64,000 nucleotides of DNA, taken from Rhodoblastus sp. 17X3 (GTDB lineage: Bacteria; Pseudomonadota; Alphaproteobacteria; Rhizobiales; Beijerinckiaceae). Positions 1 through 9,008 of this stretch are shown piece after piece (the first letter of the stretch is position 1; each line of letters starts with the position of its first letter). Made by a program: the position numbers and the translations under genes. Location: NCBI RefSeq assembly GCF_030056575.1, contig NZ_JASHHX010000001.1, forward strand, positions 186,001-250,000, in the 5' to 3' direction. The notes below the pieces were generated by a model. That model saw only the letters and a program-made list of their open reading frames with translations, ran no database searches and was not told where the DNA came from.

Positions 1-49
1 TGGGCATTTTTATCGATATTTTGTGCATATCTCTCATTCTTTGAAACAG

Positions 50-78
50 TCCACAAACTGGAATTTCACCGTTATAAT
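50..78 (+). promoter_or_regulatory. Possible sigma-70 type promoter for the GntR gene
   Basis: A perfect TATAAT lies at 73-78 and TCCACA (4 of 6 matches to TTGACA) at 50-55, spaced by 17 bp. This would start transcription about 35 bases before the ATG at 121. The surrounding first 100 bases are AT-rich and hold no gene. Confidence 0.4.
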
Positions 79-120
79 GAATGCTAGCCGAGATTCGGGC
101 GTTTGCAAGGGCGACAGGAC

Positions 121-843
121 ATGACCATCGAGACGACCGAGGATGATCGGGAAATCGCTCCGAAGGCGGGCAGGACGCTCGTCGAAAGCGCCTATGCGAC
201 CCTGCGGCGCGAGATCCTCGACGGCGCCTATGAGCCGGGCGCAAAACTTCGGACGGAGGAATTGCGGGCGCGCTATAATATCAGCGGCAGCACGATGCGC
301 GAGGCGCTGACGCGCCTGCTCGGCGAGGCGCTGGTGACATCCGAGGGGCAGCGCGGCTTTCGCGTCGCGCCCGCGTCGCTCGAGGACTTTCGCGATCTGA
401 CCGAGGTGCGCAAGCTGATCGAAACCGAGGCGTTGCGGCAGGCGATCGCGGTTGGCGACGAGGCCTGGGAAAGCCAGATCGTCGCCACGTTTTACCGGCT
501 GTCCAAGGTCGAGGAGCGTCTCGCGGAAGACCCCGCGGCGCCATTGAGCGAATTCGAAGCGCGCAATCGCGAATTTCATCACGCGCTGATCGCCGCCTGC
601 CCGTCGCGCTGGCTGCATCACATGATCGGCCTGCTCTTTCAGCAATCCGAGCGTTACCGCCGCATCGCGCTGGCAAAACGCACGGTCCCCCGCGACGTCC
701 ACGCCGAGCACCGCGCCATTTTCGACGCCACGCTCGCCCGCAATACCGAGCTCGCGTGCCAGCTCACCATGGATCATATCGAACGGACGCTGACGGTCCT
801 GCGCACCGCGCTTGAGCCGCCAGGCTTCCAGAGGGCCCGGTGA
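121..843 (+). CDS. GntR-family transcriptional regulator, FadR/FCD subfamily
   Basis: This is a DNA-binding regulator of about 240 residues. The N-terminal winged helix-turn-helix (about residues 20-85) contains the typical stretch TLRREILDG...GAKL and SGSTMREALTRLLGEALV. The C-terminal all-helical FCD ligand-binding domain carries FHHALIAAC and the late EHRAIFDA and DHIERT segments that supply metal-binding His residues in this family. FCD regulators usually sense small organic acids; the ligand cannot be told from sequence. A TTG at 103 opens the same frame, but ATG at 121 sits just after an AGGAC stretch and gives a normal N-terminus. It stands alone on the plus strand, so its target may be itself or genes left of the window. 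Confidence 0.85.
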   Translation: MTIETTEDDREIAPKAGRTLVESAYATLRREILDGAYEPGAKLRTEELRARYNISGSTMREALTRLLGEALVTSEGQRGFRVAPASLEDFRDLTEVRKLIETEALRQAIAVGDEAWESQIVATFYRLSKVEERLAEDPAAPLSEFEARNREFHHALIAACPSRWLHHMIGLLFQQSERYRRIALAKRTVPRDVHAEHRAIFDATLARNTELACQLTMDHIERTLTVLRTALEPPGFQRAR

Positions 844-846
844 GGC

Positions 847-1011
847 TTAGTTCAGGCCGTTGGAGACCGAGCTGAATTTGGCGTTGAGATTGGTTCCGAC
901 GGTCTTCAGCCCGGTGATGACGACAAGGGCGATGAAGGAGGCGATCAGCCCATATTCTACGGCGGTCGCTCCGGACTCATTGCCGAGGAAGCTCGAAATC
1001 AGTTTGCCCAT
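847..1011 (-). CDS. Flp/Fap-type IVb pilin subunit
   Basis: This is a 54-residue pilin precursor of the Flp family, the subunit of tad-type adhesive pili. It begins MGKLISSFLGNESGATAVEYG: a short basic leader, the processing Gly region and the hallmark Glu-Tyr pair of Flp pilins, followed by one hydrophobic helix (LIASFIALVVITGL). The start at 1011 is chosen because AGGGAGA lies about 8 bases upstream; ATGs further upstream have poor spacing. No tad/cpa assembly genes are in the window, so it is an orphan pilin here. It ends 3 bases from the GntR gene, tail to tail. Confidence 0.85.
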   Translation of the reverse strand: MGKLISSFLGNESGATAVEYGLIASFIALVVITGLKTVGTNLNAKFSSVSNGLN

Positions 1012-1179
1012 AATCATTTCTCCCTGAAATTTCTGGCGGCTCACGCCTTCGTCGCGCGTCGGCCTCGCTCGACTGTTCTAGCGCGAAAGAATTCGGGGGA
1101 GTTTAATCGAAAGCGCGCGGCCGGGTTAACGGGCCGTATCCAAAATGAAAGATTGAAGCCTGCCGCTCCGGCCCGCCGA

Positions 1180-1848
1180 TCAGGCGGCGGAGGCTGGCGA
1201 TTTTGGCGCGGCTTTCGGGGCTCCCGCGCCGTCCACCCAAAAAGCTTCGTCGGCCATATCCAGCATCGGCGCGTCGGCGGCGGAGCGGCCATAGGCGACG
1301 CAATGTCCGATTCCGCCCCGGCCGATCGCGCCCTGGGCGGAAAGCCACGCGTAGATTCGCCTGACCTTTTCCTGGCCCTGGCAATCGCCGCCGGCCAGCG
1401 CGCCGGTGGCCCGGCTGTCGGCGTCGAGGGCGAGCCGCGAGCAGATCACATGGTCGAAGCCTTCGCGACTGGCCCAGGGCTCGAGATAGAGGTCGAGCGC
1501 GGCGCCGACCAGAATGCAGAGCCTGCCCTCGTCGCGCCGCCGCCGGACCTCTGTCATCATGGTTTCCCGCAACAGGCGCGGGACGCCGTCCTGCGCGAAT
1601 GTCGCCCCGAGGGCGCGGAGATCGTCAATATGGCGTCCGCCGAGGGCGGCGGCCAGCAGGCGCTCTTTGGCGTTATCGTCCCGGGTCAGGCGGAGGGCGT
1701 TGCCGGCGAGCCAGGGCGAGCTTGCCGCCAGCGCGCGGCCCAGAGCCAGCGGACCGATCGCTTCCCGCAGAAAGGGCAGCAGACTATCGCGGCGGGACAG
1801 CGCGCCGTCGAAGTCGAACAAGGCAAGATCTCGGCTCACTGCGGTCAT
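1180..1848 (-). CDS. HAD-superfamily (HAD-IB/SerB-like) protein with degenerate catalytic motifs
   Basis: This 222-residue protein has the HAD fold layout. Motif I, FDFDGALS, keeps both Asp residues. In motif II the usual Ser/Thr (VSAS type) is replaced in ILVGAALDLYLEPWA. In the motif IV region, YGRSAADAPML, Arg stands where the family has the first Asp of GDSxxD. HAD-IB enzymes dephosphorylate small phosphomonoesters such as phosphoserine; these substitutions suggest altered or lost activity, which is an inference. The Ala/Pro/Lys-rich C-terminus is unconserved. It is a single gene on the minus strand with no obvious functional partner. Confidence 0.7.
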   Translation of the reverse strand: MTAVSRDLALFDFDGALSRRDSLLPFLREAIGPLALGRALAASSPWLAGNALRLTRDDNAKERLLAAALGGRHIDDLRALGATFAQDGVPRLLRETMMTEVRRRRDEGRLCILVGAALDLYLEPWASREGFDHVICSRLALDADSRATGALAGGDCQGQEKVRRIYAWLSAQGAIGRGGIGHCVAYGRSAADAPMLDMADEAFWVDGAGAPKAAPKSPASAA

Positions 1849-2273
1849 TTCTTGACGTTCGATTCAGTAAAATGCCCAGTCGCCGGCGTATTGAAGCGCC
1901 GGAAGGCCGGCGGAGCGGGCGGCGAAGGAGCGATGCGGCCTAAGCAGAATCCAGAAAGGGAAACAGGGTGCGCGAACTGACGCCCCCTTCCGGCGCTTTT
2001 CCGGAAGCTGGATTCAGCTCATAGCATCCATCTATTTACGGATTGTTATGACAAAGTCCGGTCGCCAGACGCCCGGACCCACAGTATCCACATCAAACGG
2101 CCCTGGATGCAGGCGGGATGGGGTTTCCGGTTGACGGAAACGGCGGCGACTGCGAAAAGTTGAGGCAGTTTGGTGCGTTGCACACATGCGGCGGGCCTCT
2201 GCGAAAGTCATCGGATCGGTCCCGTACGGGGTCGGTAAGTAGATAATTTTTTTATTTTGGCATTGGGGCTTGC
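1849..2273. other. 425-bp gene-free region between divergent HAD and patatin genes
   Basis: No supported gene was found. It holds three short inverted repeats: CTTCCGG/CCGGAAG at 1987-2007, GTTTCCG/CGGAAAC at 2123-2141 and the palindrome CCCGTACGGG near 2220-2230. The last 40 bases before the patatin ATG are AT-rich (a run of seven T), consistent with a promoter region. None of the hairpins has a T tract typical of an intrinsic terminator. Their roles are unknown. Confidence 0.5.
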
Positions 2274-3323
2274 ATGGCAGTTAAATCCGGAAGTCAGGTC
2301 GAAGCCAGGCGGGAAACCGTCCTCGTTGATCTCGCCTTGCAGGGCGGCGGCTCGCACGGGGCCTTCACCTGGGGCGTTCTGGACCGGCTGCTCGAAGAGC
2401 CCTGGTTGAAGATTGAAGCCATTTCCGGGACCTCGGCGGGCGCGATGAACGCCGCGGTGTTGGTCAGCGGCTATATGCAGGATGGGGCGGCGGGCGCCCG
2501 CAAGGCGCTGGACGCCTATTGGGCCCGCGTCGCGGACGCCGCCCGCTTCAGCCCGATCCAGCGCTCGCCGCTCGACCGCCTGATGAACCGCTGGTCGCTC
2601 GACACCTCCCCCGGCTATATCATGCTGGACCTGATGAGCCGGCTGGTGTCGCCCTATAGTCTCAATCCGATGGGGCATAATCCGATCCGTGGGCTGCTCG
2701 AGGAAAGCATTGATTTCGCCCATCTCAATGAGGCGCCGATCAAGCTGTTCATCACCGCGACCAATGTCCACACCGGGCGCGGGCGGATTTTCCGCAACAA
2801 GGAAATCACGCCGGAGGTGCTGCTCGCCTCCGCCTGCCTGCCGACCATGTTCCAGGCGATCGAAATCGACGGCGAGCCCTATTGGGACGGCGGCTATGCG
2901 GGCAACCCCACCATTTCGCCTCTGGTCCGCGAGAGCGAGGCCACTGACGTGATTCTGGTGCAGATCAATCCGCGCGAGCGCCGCCAGACGCCGCGCACCG
3001 CCAGCGAAATTCTCGATCGCCTCAACGAAATTTCCTTCAATGCGCCGCTGCTGAAGGAGCTGCGCATGATCGCGCTGCTGCGGCAGGCGGCCGATCCGGG
3101 CACGGGTGAGGGCCGCCGCTGGGCGGAAATGCGTCCTCATCGCATCGTGACCGACAAGCTCGCGGAATTCGGCGCGACTTCCAAGCTCAACGCCGAAGGC
3201 GCCTTCCTGCAATTGCTCAAGGACGAGGGCCGCAAGACGGCGGAGGGCTTCCTCGCGGAGCATGGCGACGACCTCGGAAAACGCGCCACCGCCGATCTCG
3301 ACGTTCTTCTCGCGGAGTGCTGA
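2274..3323 (+). CDS. Patatin-like phospholipase/acyl hydrolase
   Basis: This is a 349-residue patatin-domain lipid acyl hydrolase. The oxyanion loop is GGGSHG (about residues 24-29), the nucleophile elbow GTSAG (about 59-63), and the catalytic Asp lies in WDGGYAGNP (about 205). The second half resembles the DUF3734-type extension found in bacterial patatins located near 3-hydroxybutyrate genes. No signal peptide is visible, so it is probably cytoplasmic. It overlaps the start of the following GntP permease, so the two are co-transcribed; a role in polyhydroxybutyrate or hydroxy-acid turnover is inferred from context only. Confidence 0.85.
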   Translation: MAVKSGSQVEARRETVLVDLALQGGGSHGAFTWGVLDRLLEEPWLKIEAISGTSAGAMNAAVLVSGYMQDGAAGARKALDAYWARVADAARFSPIQRSPLDRLMNRWSLDTSPGYIMLDLMSRLVSPYSLNPMGHNPIRGLLEESIDFAHLNEAPIKLFITATNVHTGRGRIFRNKEITPEVLLASACLPTMFQAIEIDGEPYWDGGYAGNPTISPLVRESEATDVILVQINPRERRQTPRTASEILDRLNEISFNAPLLKELRMIALLRQAADPGTGEGRRWAEMRPHRIVTDKLAEFGATSKLNAEGAFLQLLKDEGRKTAEGFLAEHGDDLGKRATADLDVLLAEC

Positions 3324-4798
3324 TCTTGAGCCTGCCCATCCTCATCGGCCTTCTTGGCATTCTCGTCGGCCTCGGCCTTCTGATCTGGCTCGCCTTTCGG
3401 GGCTGGAGCGTGTTGCTGCTGGCGCCAATCGCGGCGATCGTGGCGGCCTTCTTTTCCAGCGAACCGCTGCTGGCGCACTGGACCCAGACTTTTATGCGCA
3501 GCGCTTCGGGGTTCCTCGCGCAGTTCTTCCCGCTCTTCCTGCTTGGCGCCTTGTTCGGCAAGCTGATGGAGGACACCGGCTCGGTCTCGGCGATCGCCGA
3601 TTATATGACGGAAAAGCTCGGGACCAAGCGCGCCATTCTGGCGGTGGTGCTCGGCGGCGCGGTGGTCACCTATGGCGGCGTCAGCCTGTTCGTCGCCTTT
3701 TTCGTGATCGCGCCGATGGCGCAGGACCTGTTCCGCGTGGCGGGCATTCCGCGCCGGCTGATGCCTGCGGCGATCATGCTTGGCACCTCGACCTTCACCA
3801 TGTCGGCCATGCCGGGCACGCCCTCGATCCAGAACACCATTCCCATGCCCTTCTTCGGCACGACGCCCTTCGCGGCGCCAGGCCTCGGGATCATCGCCTC
3901 GGCCATCATGCTAGGCTTCGGCCTGTGGTGGCTGGCGCGCGAGGAGGCGGCGGCGCACGCCCGCGGCGAGGGCTTCGGCGACGGCGCGACCAAAACCGCG
4001 GGCGATATCGCCAAGGATGAGACCCTGCGCGAGCGCGCCACCGCCTCGCACGAGTTCGACCCGGCTGAAATCGCCCATGGCGAGATCGCCAGGACGCGTC
4101 CGTCCTTCGCGGTCGCCGCCGCGCCGATCGTGGTCGTCATTCTCGTCAATGTCGTCCTTTCGCTGATCGTGCTGCCGCGCCTCGACCTGAGCTTCCTCTC
4201 CAAGCCCGAATGGGGCGGGGTCTCGCCCGCCGCCGTCACCGGCGTATGGTCGGTGCTGACCGCCCTGACCCTGGCGATCCTGACTGTTCTCGCCCTCAAC
4301 TGGCGGCGCATTCCCAATCTGCGCGCCACCATGGACGCGGGCGTCAACGCCTCGGCGCTGCCGGCGATCAGCGTCGCCAGCCTGGTCGGCTTCGGCGCCG
4401 TCGTCGCCGCTTTGCCCGCCTTCAGCGTGGTGCGCGACGCGGTGCTCGGCATTGGCGGCGGCCCATTGGTGTCGCTGGCGGTGGCGACCAACACGCTCGC
4501 CGCGCTCACCGGATCGGCTTCGGGCGGCCTGACCATCGCGCTCGACGCGCTCGGCGCGACCTATCTCCAGCGCGCGGCCCAGATCGGCATGGATCCGGCG
4601 CTGCTGCACCGCGTCGCCGTGATCGGCTCGGGCACGCTCGACAGCCTGCCGCATAATGGCGCGGTGGTCACGCTGCTGTCCGTCTGCGGCTCAAGCCATG
4701 GCGCGAGCTACAAGGACATTTTCATGGTCGGCATTCTCGGCGCCATCATTGCGCTGGTGGTGGTGATCGTGCTTGGCTCGCTTGTCGGTTCTTTCTGA
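3317..4798 (+). CDS. GntP-family organic acid permease
   Basis: This is a polytopic inner-membrane transporter of 493 residues with about 12 hydrophobic segments. Family features include FFPLFLLGALFGKLMEDTG near residue 75 and the conserved glycine-rich SGSASGGLTIALDALG segment late in the protein. GntP members import gluconate and related hydroxy acids by proton symport. The GTG at 3317 overlaps the patatin stop; a TTG at 3326 with GGAG 9-10 bases upstream is an alternative start. The overlap with the patatin gene suggests a joint role, perhaps with 3-hydroxybutyrate. The substrate is not determined. Confidence 0.85.
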   Translation: MLILSLPILIGLLGILVGLGLLIWLAFRGWSVLLLAPIAAIVAAFFSSEPLLAHWTQTFMRSASGFLAQFFPLFLLGALFGKLMEDTGSVSAIADYMTEKLGTKRAILAVVLGGAVVTYGGVSLFVAFFVIAPMAQDLFRVAGIPRRLMPAAIMLGTSTFTMSAMPGTPSIQNTIPMPFFGTTPFAAPGLGIIASAIMLGFGLWWLAREEAAAHARGEGFGDGATKTAGDIAKDETLRERATASHEFDPAEIAHGEIARTRPSFAVAAAPIVVVILVNVVLSLIVLPRLDLSFLSKPEWGGVSPAAVTGVWSVLTALTLAILTVLALNWRRIPNLRATMDAGVNASALPAISVASLVGFGAVVAALPAFSVVRDAVLGIGGGPLVSLAVATNTLAALTGSASGGLTIALDALGATYLQRAAQIGMDPALLHRVAVIGSGTLDSLPHNGAVVTLLSVCGSSHGASYKDIFMVGILGAIIALVVVIVLGSLVGSF

Positions 4799-4845
4799 AG
4801 GCGCCCGCGGCCTTATCCTGAATCCGCTAAAACGGGGTTCGAATC

Positions 4846-5958
4846 TTGTCTTCTTCCGGCTCTCCCTCGCTGTCCCGGCGGTTTTCCCGTCTCCTGATCG
4901 CGGCCGCGCCCGCTCTTGTCCTTCTCGTTTCGGGCTGCAAGCGCGAAACGGCGGAGGAAGCGCCGCCGCCGCGCCCCGTCCGCACAGTCGTGGTCGAGAA
5001 GGGCGGCCTCGGCCAGACCATCGTCCTCACCGGGCAGATCCTGGCTGAAAAGGAAGTTGCGCTGGCCTTTCGAATTTCCGGGCGAATCATCGAGCGTTCG
5101 GTCGATGTCGGCGCGCGCGTCGCGCCGGACCAGGTCGTGGCCAGGCTGGACCCGCAGAACGAACTCAACACGCTGCGCTCGGCGCGGGCCGCGCTTTCCT
5201 CGGCCAAGGGTCGGCTCGAGCAGGATTCCAATCATTTCGACCGCCAGCAGACCCTGTTGCGTCAGGGCTGGACGACGCGCGCCAATTTCGAGCAGGCGCA
5301 GCAGGCCTTGCGCACCGCGCAGGCCGCCGTGGACGACGCCAAGGCGCAAGTCGAGATCGCCGAGGATCGCGTCGGCTATACCGAGCTCAAGGCCGGCGTG
5401 ACCGGCACAATCACCCGCCGTGCGGCGGAATCAGGCGAAGTCGTGCAGGCCGGGCAGATGGTCTATACGGTCGCGCGCGATACGGGCTGGGATGCGGTGT
5501 TCGATGTTCCCGCGCAGGTGTTGCGCACCGCGCCGCCGGATTCCGATGTGGCCATCGCCCTGACCGACGACCCCAGCGTCGTCGCCAAGGGCCGGGTCCG
5601 GCAGATCGATCCGCAAGCCGATCCCGTCACCCGCACCTTCAAGGTCCGCGTCGCGGTCAATGATCCGCCGGCGGCGATGCGCCTCGGCGCGACCGTGTCC
5701 GGACGGCTGGAGGTCGATCACGGCCATGGCCTGACGCTGCCCGCCAGCGCCTTGACCTCGACGCAGGGCGGCCCGGCCGTCTGGGTGGTCGATCCCGCCG
5801 GCCTGACCGTCGCGCTGAAGCAGGTCGAGGTATTGCGCTTCGATCCCGGAACAGTGGTGATTTCGGGCGGGCTCGACGGTGGCGAGATCGTCGTGACTGC
5901 GGGCGTTCAGGCGCTGCATCCCGGCCAGAAGGTCCGGCTGCTCGGAGCGCAGTCATGA
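4846..5958 (+). CDS. RND efflux periplasmic adaptor (membrane fusion protein), lipoprotein
   Basis: This 370-residue adaptor links an inner-membrane RND pump to an outer-membrane channel. An N-terminal signal ends in the lipobox LLVSGC, so it is probably lipid-anchored. A biotinyl-lipoyl-like lobe (GQTIVLTGQILAEKEVALAF, then FRISGRI), a helical hairpin rich in Ala/Gln (about 100-165) and the beta-barrel and membrane-proximal domains follow. A TTG at 4846 is the only start giving the full signal sequence. The stop overlaps the permease ATG by 4 bases. No outer-membrane TolC-type gene follows. Confidence 0.9.
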   Translation: MSSSGSPSLSRRFSRLLIAAAPALVLLVSGCKRETAEEAPPPRPVRTVVVEKGGLGQTIVLTGQILAEKEVALAFRISGRIIERSVDVGARVAPDQVVARLDPQNELNTLRSARAALSSAKGRLEQDSNHFDRQQTLLRQGWTTRANFEQAQQALRTAQAAVDDAKAQVEIAEDRVGYTELKAGVTGTITRRAAESGEVVQAGQMVYTVARDTGWDAVFDVPAQVLRTAPPDSDVAIALTDDPSVVAKGRVRQIDPQADPVTRTFKVRVAVNDPPAAMRLGATVSGRLEVDHGHGLTLPASALTSTQGGPAVWVVDPAGLTVALKQVEVLRFDPGTVVISGGLDGGEIVVTAGVQALHPGQKVRLLGAQS

Positions 5959-8900
5959 TCGGTCCCAATCTCTCCGACTGGGCCCTCAAGCACCGATCCT
6001 TCATCATTTTCGCGATGATCGCGATCGTGGTCGCCGGCCTGTCGTCCTATTTCCGCCTCGGCCGCAGCGAGGATCCCGCCTTCACCTTCCGCACCATGAT
6101 CGTGCAGGCGGCCTGGCCGGGCGCGACGCTGGACGACACGCTGACTCAGGTGACCGAGCGGATCGAGCGCAAATTGCAGGAGACCAAGGGTCTCGATTAC
6201 CTGCGCTCTTACACCAGCCCCGGCCTCACCACGATTTTCGTCAATCTCAAGGGCTCAACCTCCGCCAAGGAAGTGCCGGACATCTGGTATCAGGTGCGCA
6301 AGAAGGTCGGCGACATGCGGCGGACCCTGCCGCAGGGCGTGGTCGGCCCCGGCTTCAACGACGATTTCGGCGACACCTACGGCCTGATCTACGCCTTCAC
6401 CGCCGACAATGGCTTCAGCCATCGCGAGCTGCGCGATCATGTCGAGGCGATGCGTTCGAAGCTGCTGCAGGTTCCCGACGTCTCCAAGATCGAGATCCTC
6501 GGCGCTCAGGACGAGCAGATCTATGTCGAATTCTCGACCAGCAAGCTGGCTGGCATGGGGATCGACCGCGCCGCCCTGGTCGCCGCGCTGCAGGCCCAGA
6601 ACGCGGTGCTTCCCGCTGGCGAAATCCAGACCGGCGACGAGAAGCTGTCGCTCCGCGTCACCGGCGCCTTCCGCTCCGAGAACGACCTGCTCGACGTCAA
6701 TTTTCTCTCCAACGGACGCCTGATCCGCTTGCGCGACATCGCCGAAGTGCGCCGCATTCTGGTAGATCCGCCGCAGCCCCTGTTCCGCGTGAATGGCAAG
6801 CCGGCGCTTGGCCTCGCCATCGCCATGCGCGACGGCGGCGACATTCTCGCGCTGGGCGAGAATGTGAAAAAGGCGATCGACGCCGGCATGGCCGATCTGC
6901 CGGTCGGCATTGACGTCGCTCTGGTGTCCGACCAGCCCGTGGTCGTCAAGAACGCCATCGGCGAGTTCATGGAATCGCTCTGGCAGGCCATCGCGATCAT
7001 CATGGCCTGCTCCATCGTCAGCCTTGGCTTCCGCCCCGGCGCCGTGGTCGCCCTCTCGATCCCGCTGACGGTGGCGATCATCTTCCCGATCATGGAATTC
7101 ATCGGGATCGATTTGCAGCGCATTTCGCTCGGCGCCTTGATCATCGCGCTCGGCCTGCTGGTCGACGACGCCATGACCACGGTCGATGTGATGATCTCCC
7201 GCATGGCGGCGGGCGACAGCAAGGAAAAGGCCGCGACCGTCGCTTACGATTCGCTCGCCTTTCCCATGCTTACGGGCTCTTTCATCACGGCGGCGGGCTT
7301 CGTGCCGATCGGCTTCGCCAGGTCCTCGGCCGGCGAATATACCTTTTCGATCTTCGCCGTGGTCTCCATCGCGCTGATCGTTTCCTGGTTTGTCGCGGTG
7401 CTGTTCGCGCCCTTGCTCGGCGTCTGGCTGCTCAAGGCTCCGGAAAAGAAGACAGAGGAAAAGCCCAGCCGGATCATGGAGGGGTTCCGCTCGATTCTGC
7501 TGACGGCCATGCGCCATCGCTGGATCACCATTACGATCACACTCGCCTTTTTCGTCGGCTCGCTGCTCGCCTTGCCTCTGGTGCCGCGGCAGTTCTTCCC
7601 GGCCTCCGACCGGCCCGAGCTGGTGGTCGATCTCACCTTGCCGCAAAACGCCTCGATCTTCGCCAGCGACCAGGTCGCGGCCAAGCTCGACGCCGCGCTC
7701 AAGGACAATCCGGACGTCGCCAGCTGGAGCACCTATGTCGGGCGCGGCGCGATCCGCTTCTATCTGCCGCTCAATGTCCAGCTCGCCAACGACTTCTTCG
7801 CCCAGGCGGTGGTCATCGCCAAGGATGTTTCCGCGCGTGATCGCTTGCACGCGACGCTGGAGAAGAAGTTGGCAGAGGACTTCCCTGGCGTCGTCTCCCG
7901 CGTCTCGCCGCTGGAGCTTGGCCCGCCCGTCGGCTGGCCGGTGCAATACCGCGTCAGCGGCCCCGATATCGGCCAGGTGCGGGAAATCGCCCTGCAGCTT
8001 GGTTCGCTGCTCGGTTCTGACAACCATCTGCGCCGGGTGAATTTCGACTGGATGGAGCCGGCGCGCAAGGTTCGGGTTGAGATCGACCAGGATCAGGCCC
8101 GTCTGCTGGGGCTCAGCTCGCAGGCGCTTTCGGCTTTCCTGAACACCGTGATGACCGGCGCGCCGATCACCCAGGTGCGCGACGACATCTATCTGGTCGA
8201 TATTGTCACCCGGGCGCAGGACGAGCAGCGCGTTTCGCTCGACACCTTGCAGAGCCTGCAGGTTCCGTTGCCGAGCGGCCGCACCGTGCCCCTGAGCCAG
8301 ATCGCCCGCTTCGACTACGATCAGGAATTTCCGCTGGTCTGGCGACGCGATCGCGTGCCGACCCTGACGGTGCAGGCCGATGTCGCGCCCAGCGCTACGC
8401 CCGAAGGCGCCGTAGCCGCTCTGGCGCCCGCTCTGGAAAAGCTCCAGGCCAGCCTGCCGAAGGGCTATCGCATCGCCGTCGGCGGCACGGTCGAGGAAAG
8501 CGCCCATTCGCAGGCCTCGGTTTACGCCATGGTGCCGCTGATGCTGTTCCTGATGTTGCTGTTCCTGATGGCGCAGCTGCATAGTTTCAGCCGTCTCGCC
8601 ATGGTGCTCAGCCTCGTGCCGATGGGGCTGATCGGCATTGTCGGGGCCCTGCTGCTGTCGGGCCGTCCGCTCGGCTTCGTCGCCATTCTCGGCATTCTGG
8701 CCCTGATGGGCATGATCGCGCGCAACGCCGTCATTCTCATCGAGCAGATCGAGGCCGAGCGCGCGCAGGGCCGCGAGCTTTGGGATGCGATCGTCGAGGG
8801 CGCCGTCTCCCGCTTCCGGCCGATCATGCTCACCGCGATCTCGACCGTGCTCGGCTTCATCCCGATTGCGCCGACGGTGTTCTGGGGGCCGATGGCCTTC

Positions 8901-9008
8901 GCCATCATGGGCGGTCTGTTCGTCGCGACGATGCTGACGCTGATCGTCCTGCCCGCGCTTTACGTGATCTTCCTGCGGGTCAAGGAGCCGGAAAAGGCGT
9001 TAGCCTAA
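5955..9008 (+). CDS. RND multidrug efflux permease (AcrB/MdtB type)
   Basis: This is a full-length inner-membrane proton-driven efflux pump of 1017 residues with the standard two-fold layout: TM1, a large periplasmic porter loop, TM2-6, a second loop, and TM8-12. The proton-relay Asp pair is present in LLVDDAMTTVDV. It is translationally coupled to the adaptor upstream. Its substrate is unknown; sequence alone does not separate drug from solvent or metal-independent pumps. The last 9 bases overlap the end of the convergent antiporter gene. Confidence 0.92.
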   Translation: MIGPNLSDWALKHRSFIIFAMIAIVVAGLSSYFRLGRSEDPAFTFRTMIVQAAWPGATLDDTLTQVTERIERKLQETKGLDYLRSYTSPGLTTIFVNLKGSTSAKEVPDIWYQVRKKVGDMRRTLPQGVVGPGFNDDFGDTYGLIYAFTADNGFSHRELRDHVEAMRSKLLQVPDVSKIEILGAQDEQIYVEFSTSKLAGMGIDRAALVAALQAQNAVLPAGEIQTGDEKLSLRVTGAFRSENDLLDVNFLSNGRLIRLRDIAEVRRILVDPPQPLFRVNGKPALGLAIAMRDGGDILALGENVKKAIDAGMADLPVGIDVALVSDQPVVVKNAIGEFMESLWQAIAIIMACSIVSLGFRPGAVVALSIPLTVAIIFPIMEFIGIDLQRISLGALIIALGLLVDDAMTTVDVMISRMAAGDSKEKAATVAYDSLAFPMLTGSFITAAGFVPIGFARSSAGEYTFSIFAVVSIALIVSWFVAVLFAPLLGVWLLKAPEKKTEEKPSRIMEGFRSILLTAMRHRWITITITLAFFVGSLLALPLVPRQFFPASDRPELVVDLTLPQNASIFASDQVAAKLDAALKDNPDVASWSTYVGRGAIRFYLPLNVQLANDFFAQAVVIAKDVSARDRLHATLEKKLAEDFPGVVSRVSPLELGPPVGWPVQYRVSGPDIGQVREIALQLGSLLGSDNHLRRVNFDWMEPARKVRVEIDQDQARLLGLSSQALSAFLNTVMTGAPITQVRDDIYLVDIVTRAQDEQRVSLDTLQSLQVPLPSGRTVPLSQIARFDYDQEFPLVWRRDRVPTLTVQADVAPSATPEGAVAALAPALEKLQASLPKGYRIAVGGTVEESAHSQASVYAMVPLMLFLMLLFLMAQLHSFSRLAMVLSLVPMGLIGIVGALLLSGRPLGFVAILGILALMGMIARNAVILIEQIEAERAQGRELWDAIVEGAVSRFRPIMLTAISTVLGFIPIAPTVFWGPMAFAIMGGLFVATMLTLIVLPALYVIFLRVKEPEKALA

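Noticed and set aside
4834-4846. GGGGTTCGAATCT resembles a tRNA T-arm
   Set aside because: No acceptor stem, D-arm or anticodon arm could be placed around it; it sits in the leader of the adaptor gene.
6255-8582. Long minus-strand open frame opposite the RND permease
   Set aside because: It is rich in Asp/His/Arg/Gln as expected for the reverse of hydrophobic helices; the plus strand clearly codes an RND pump.
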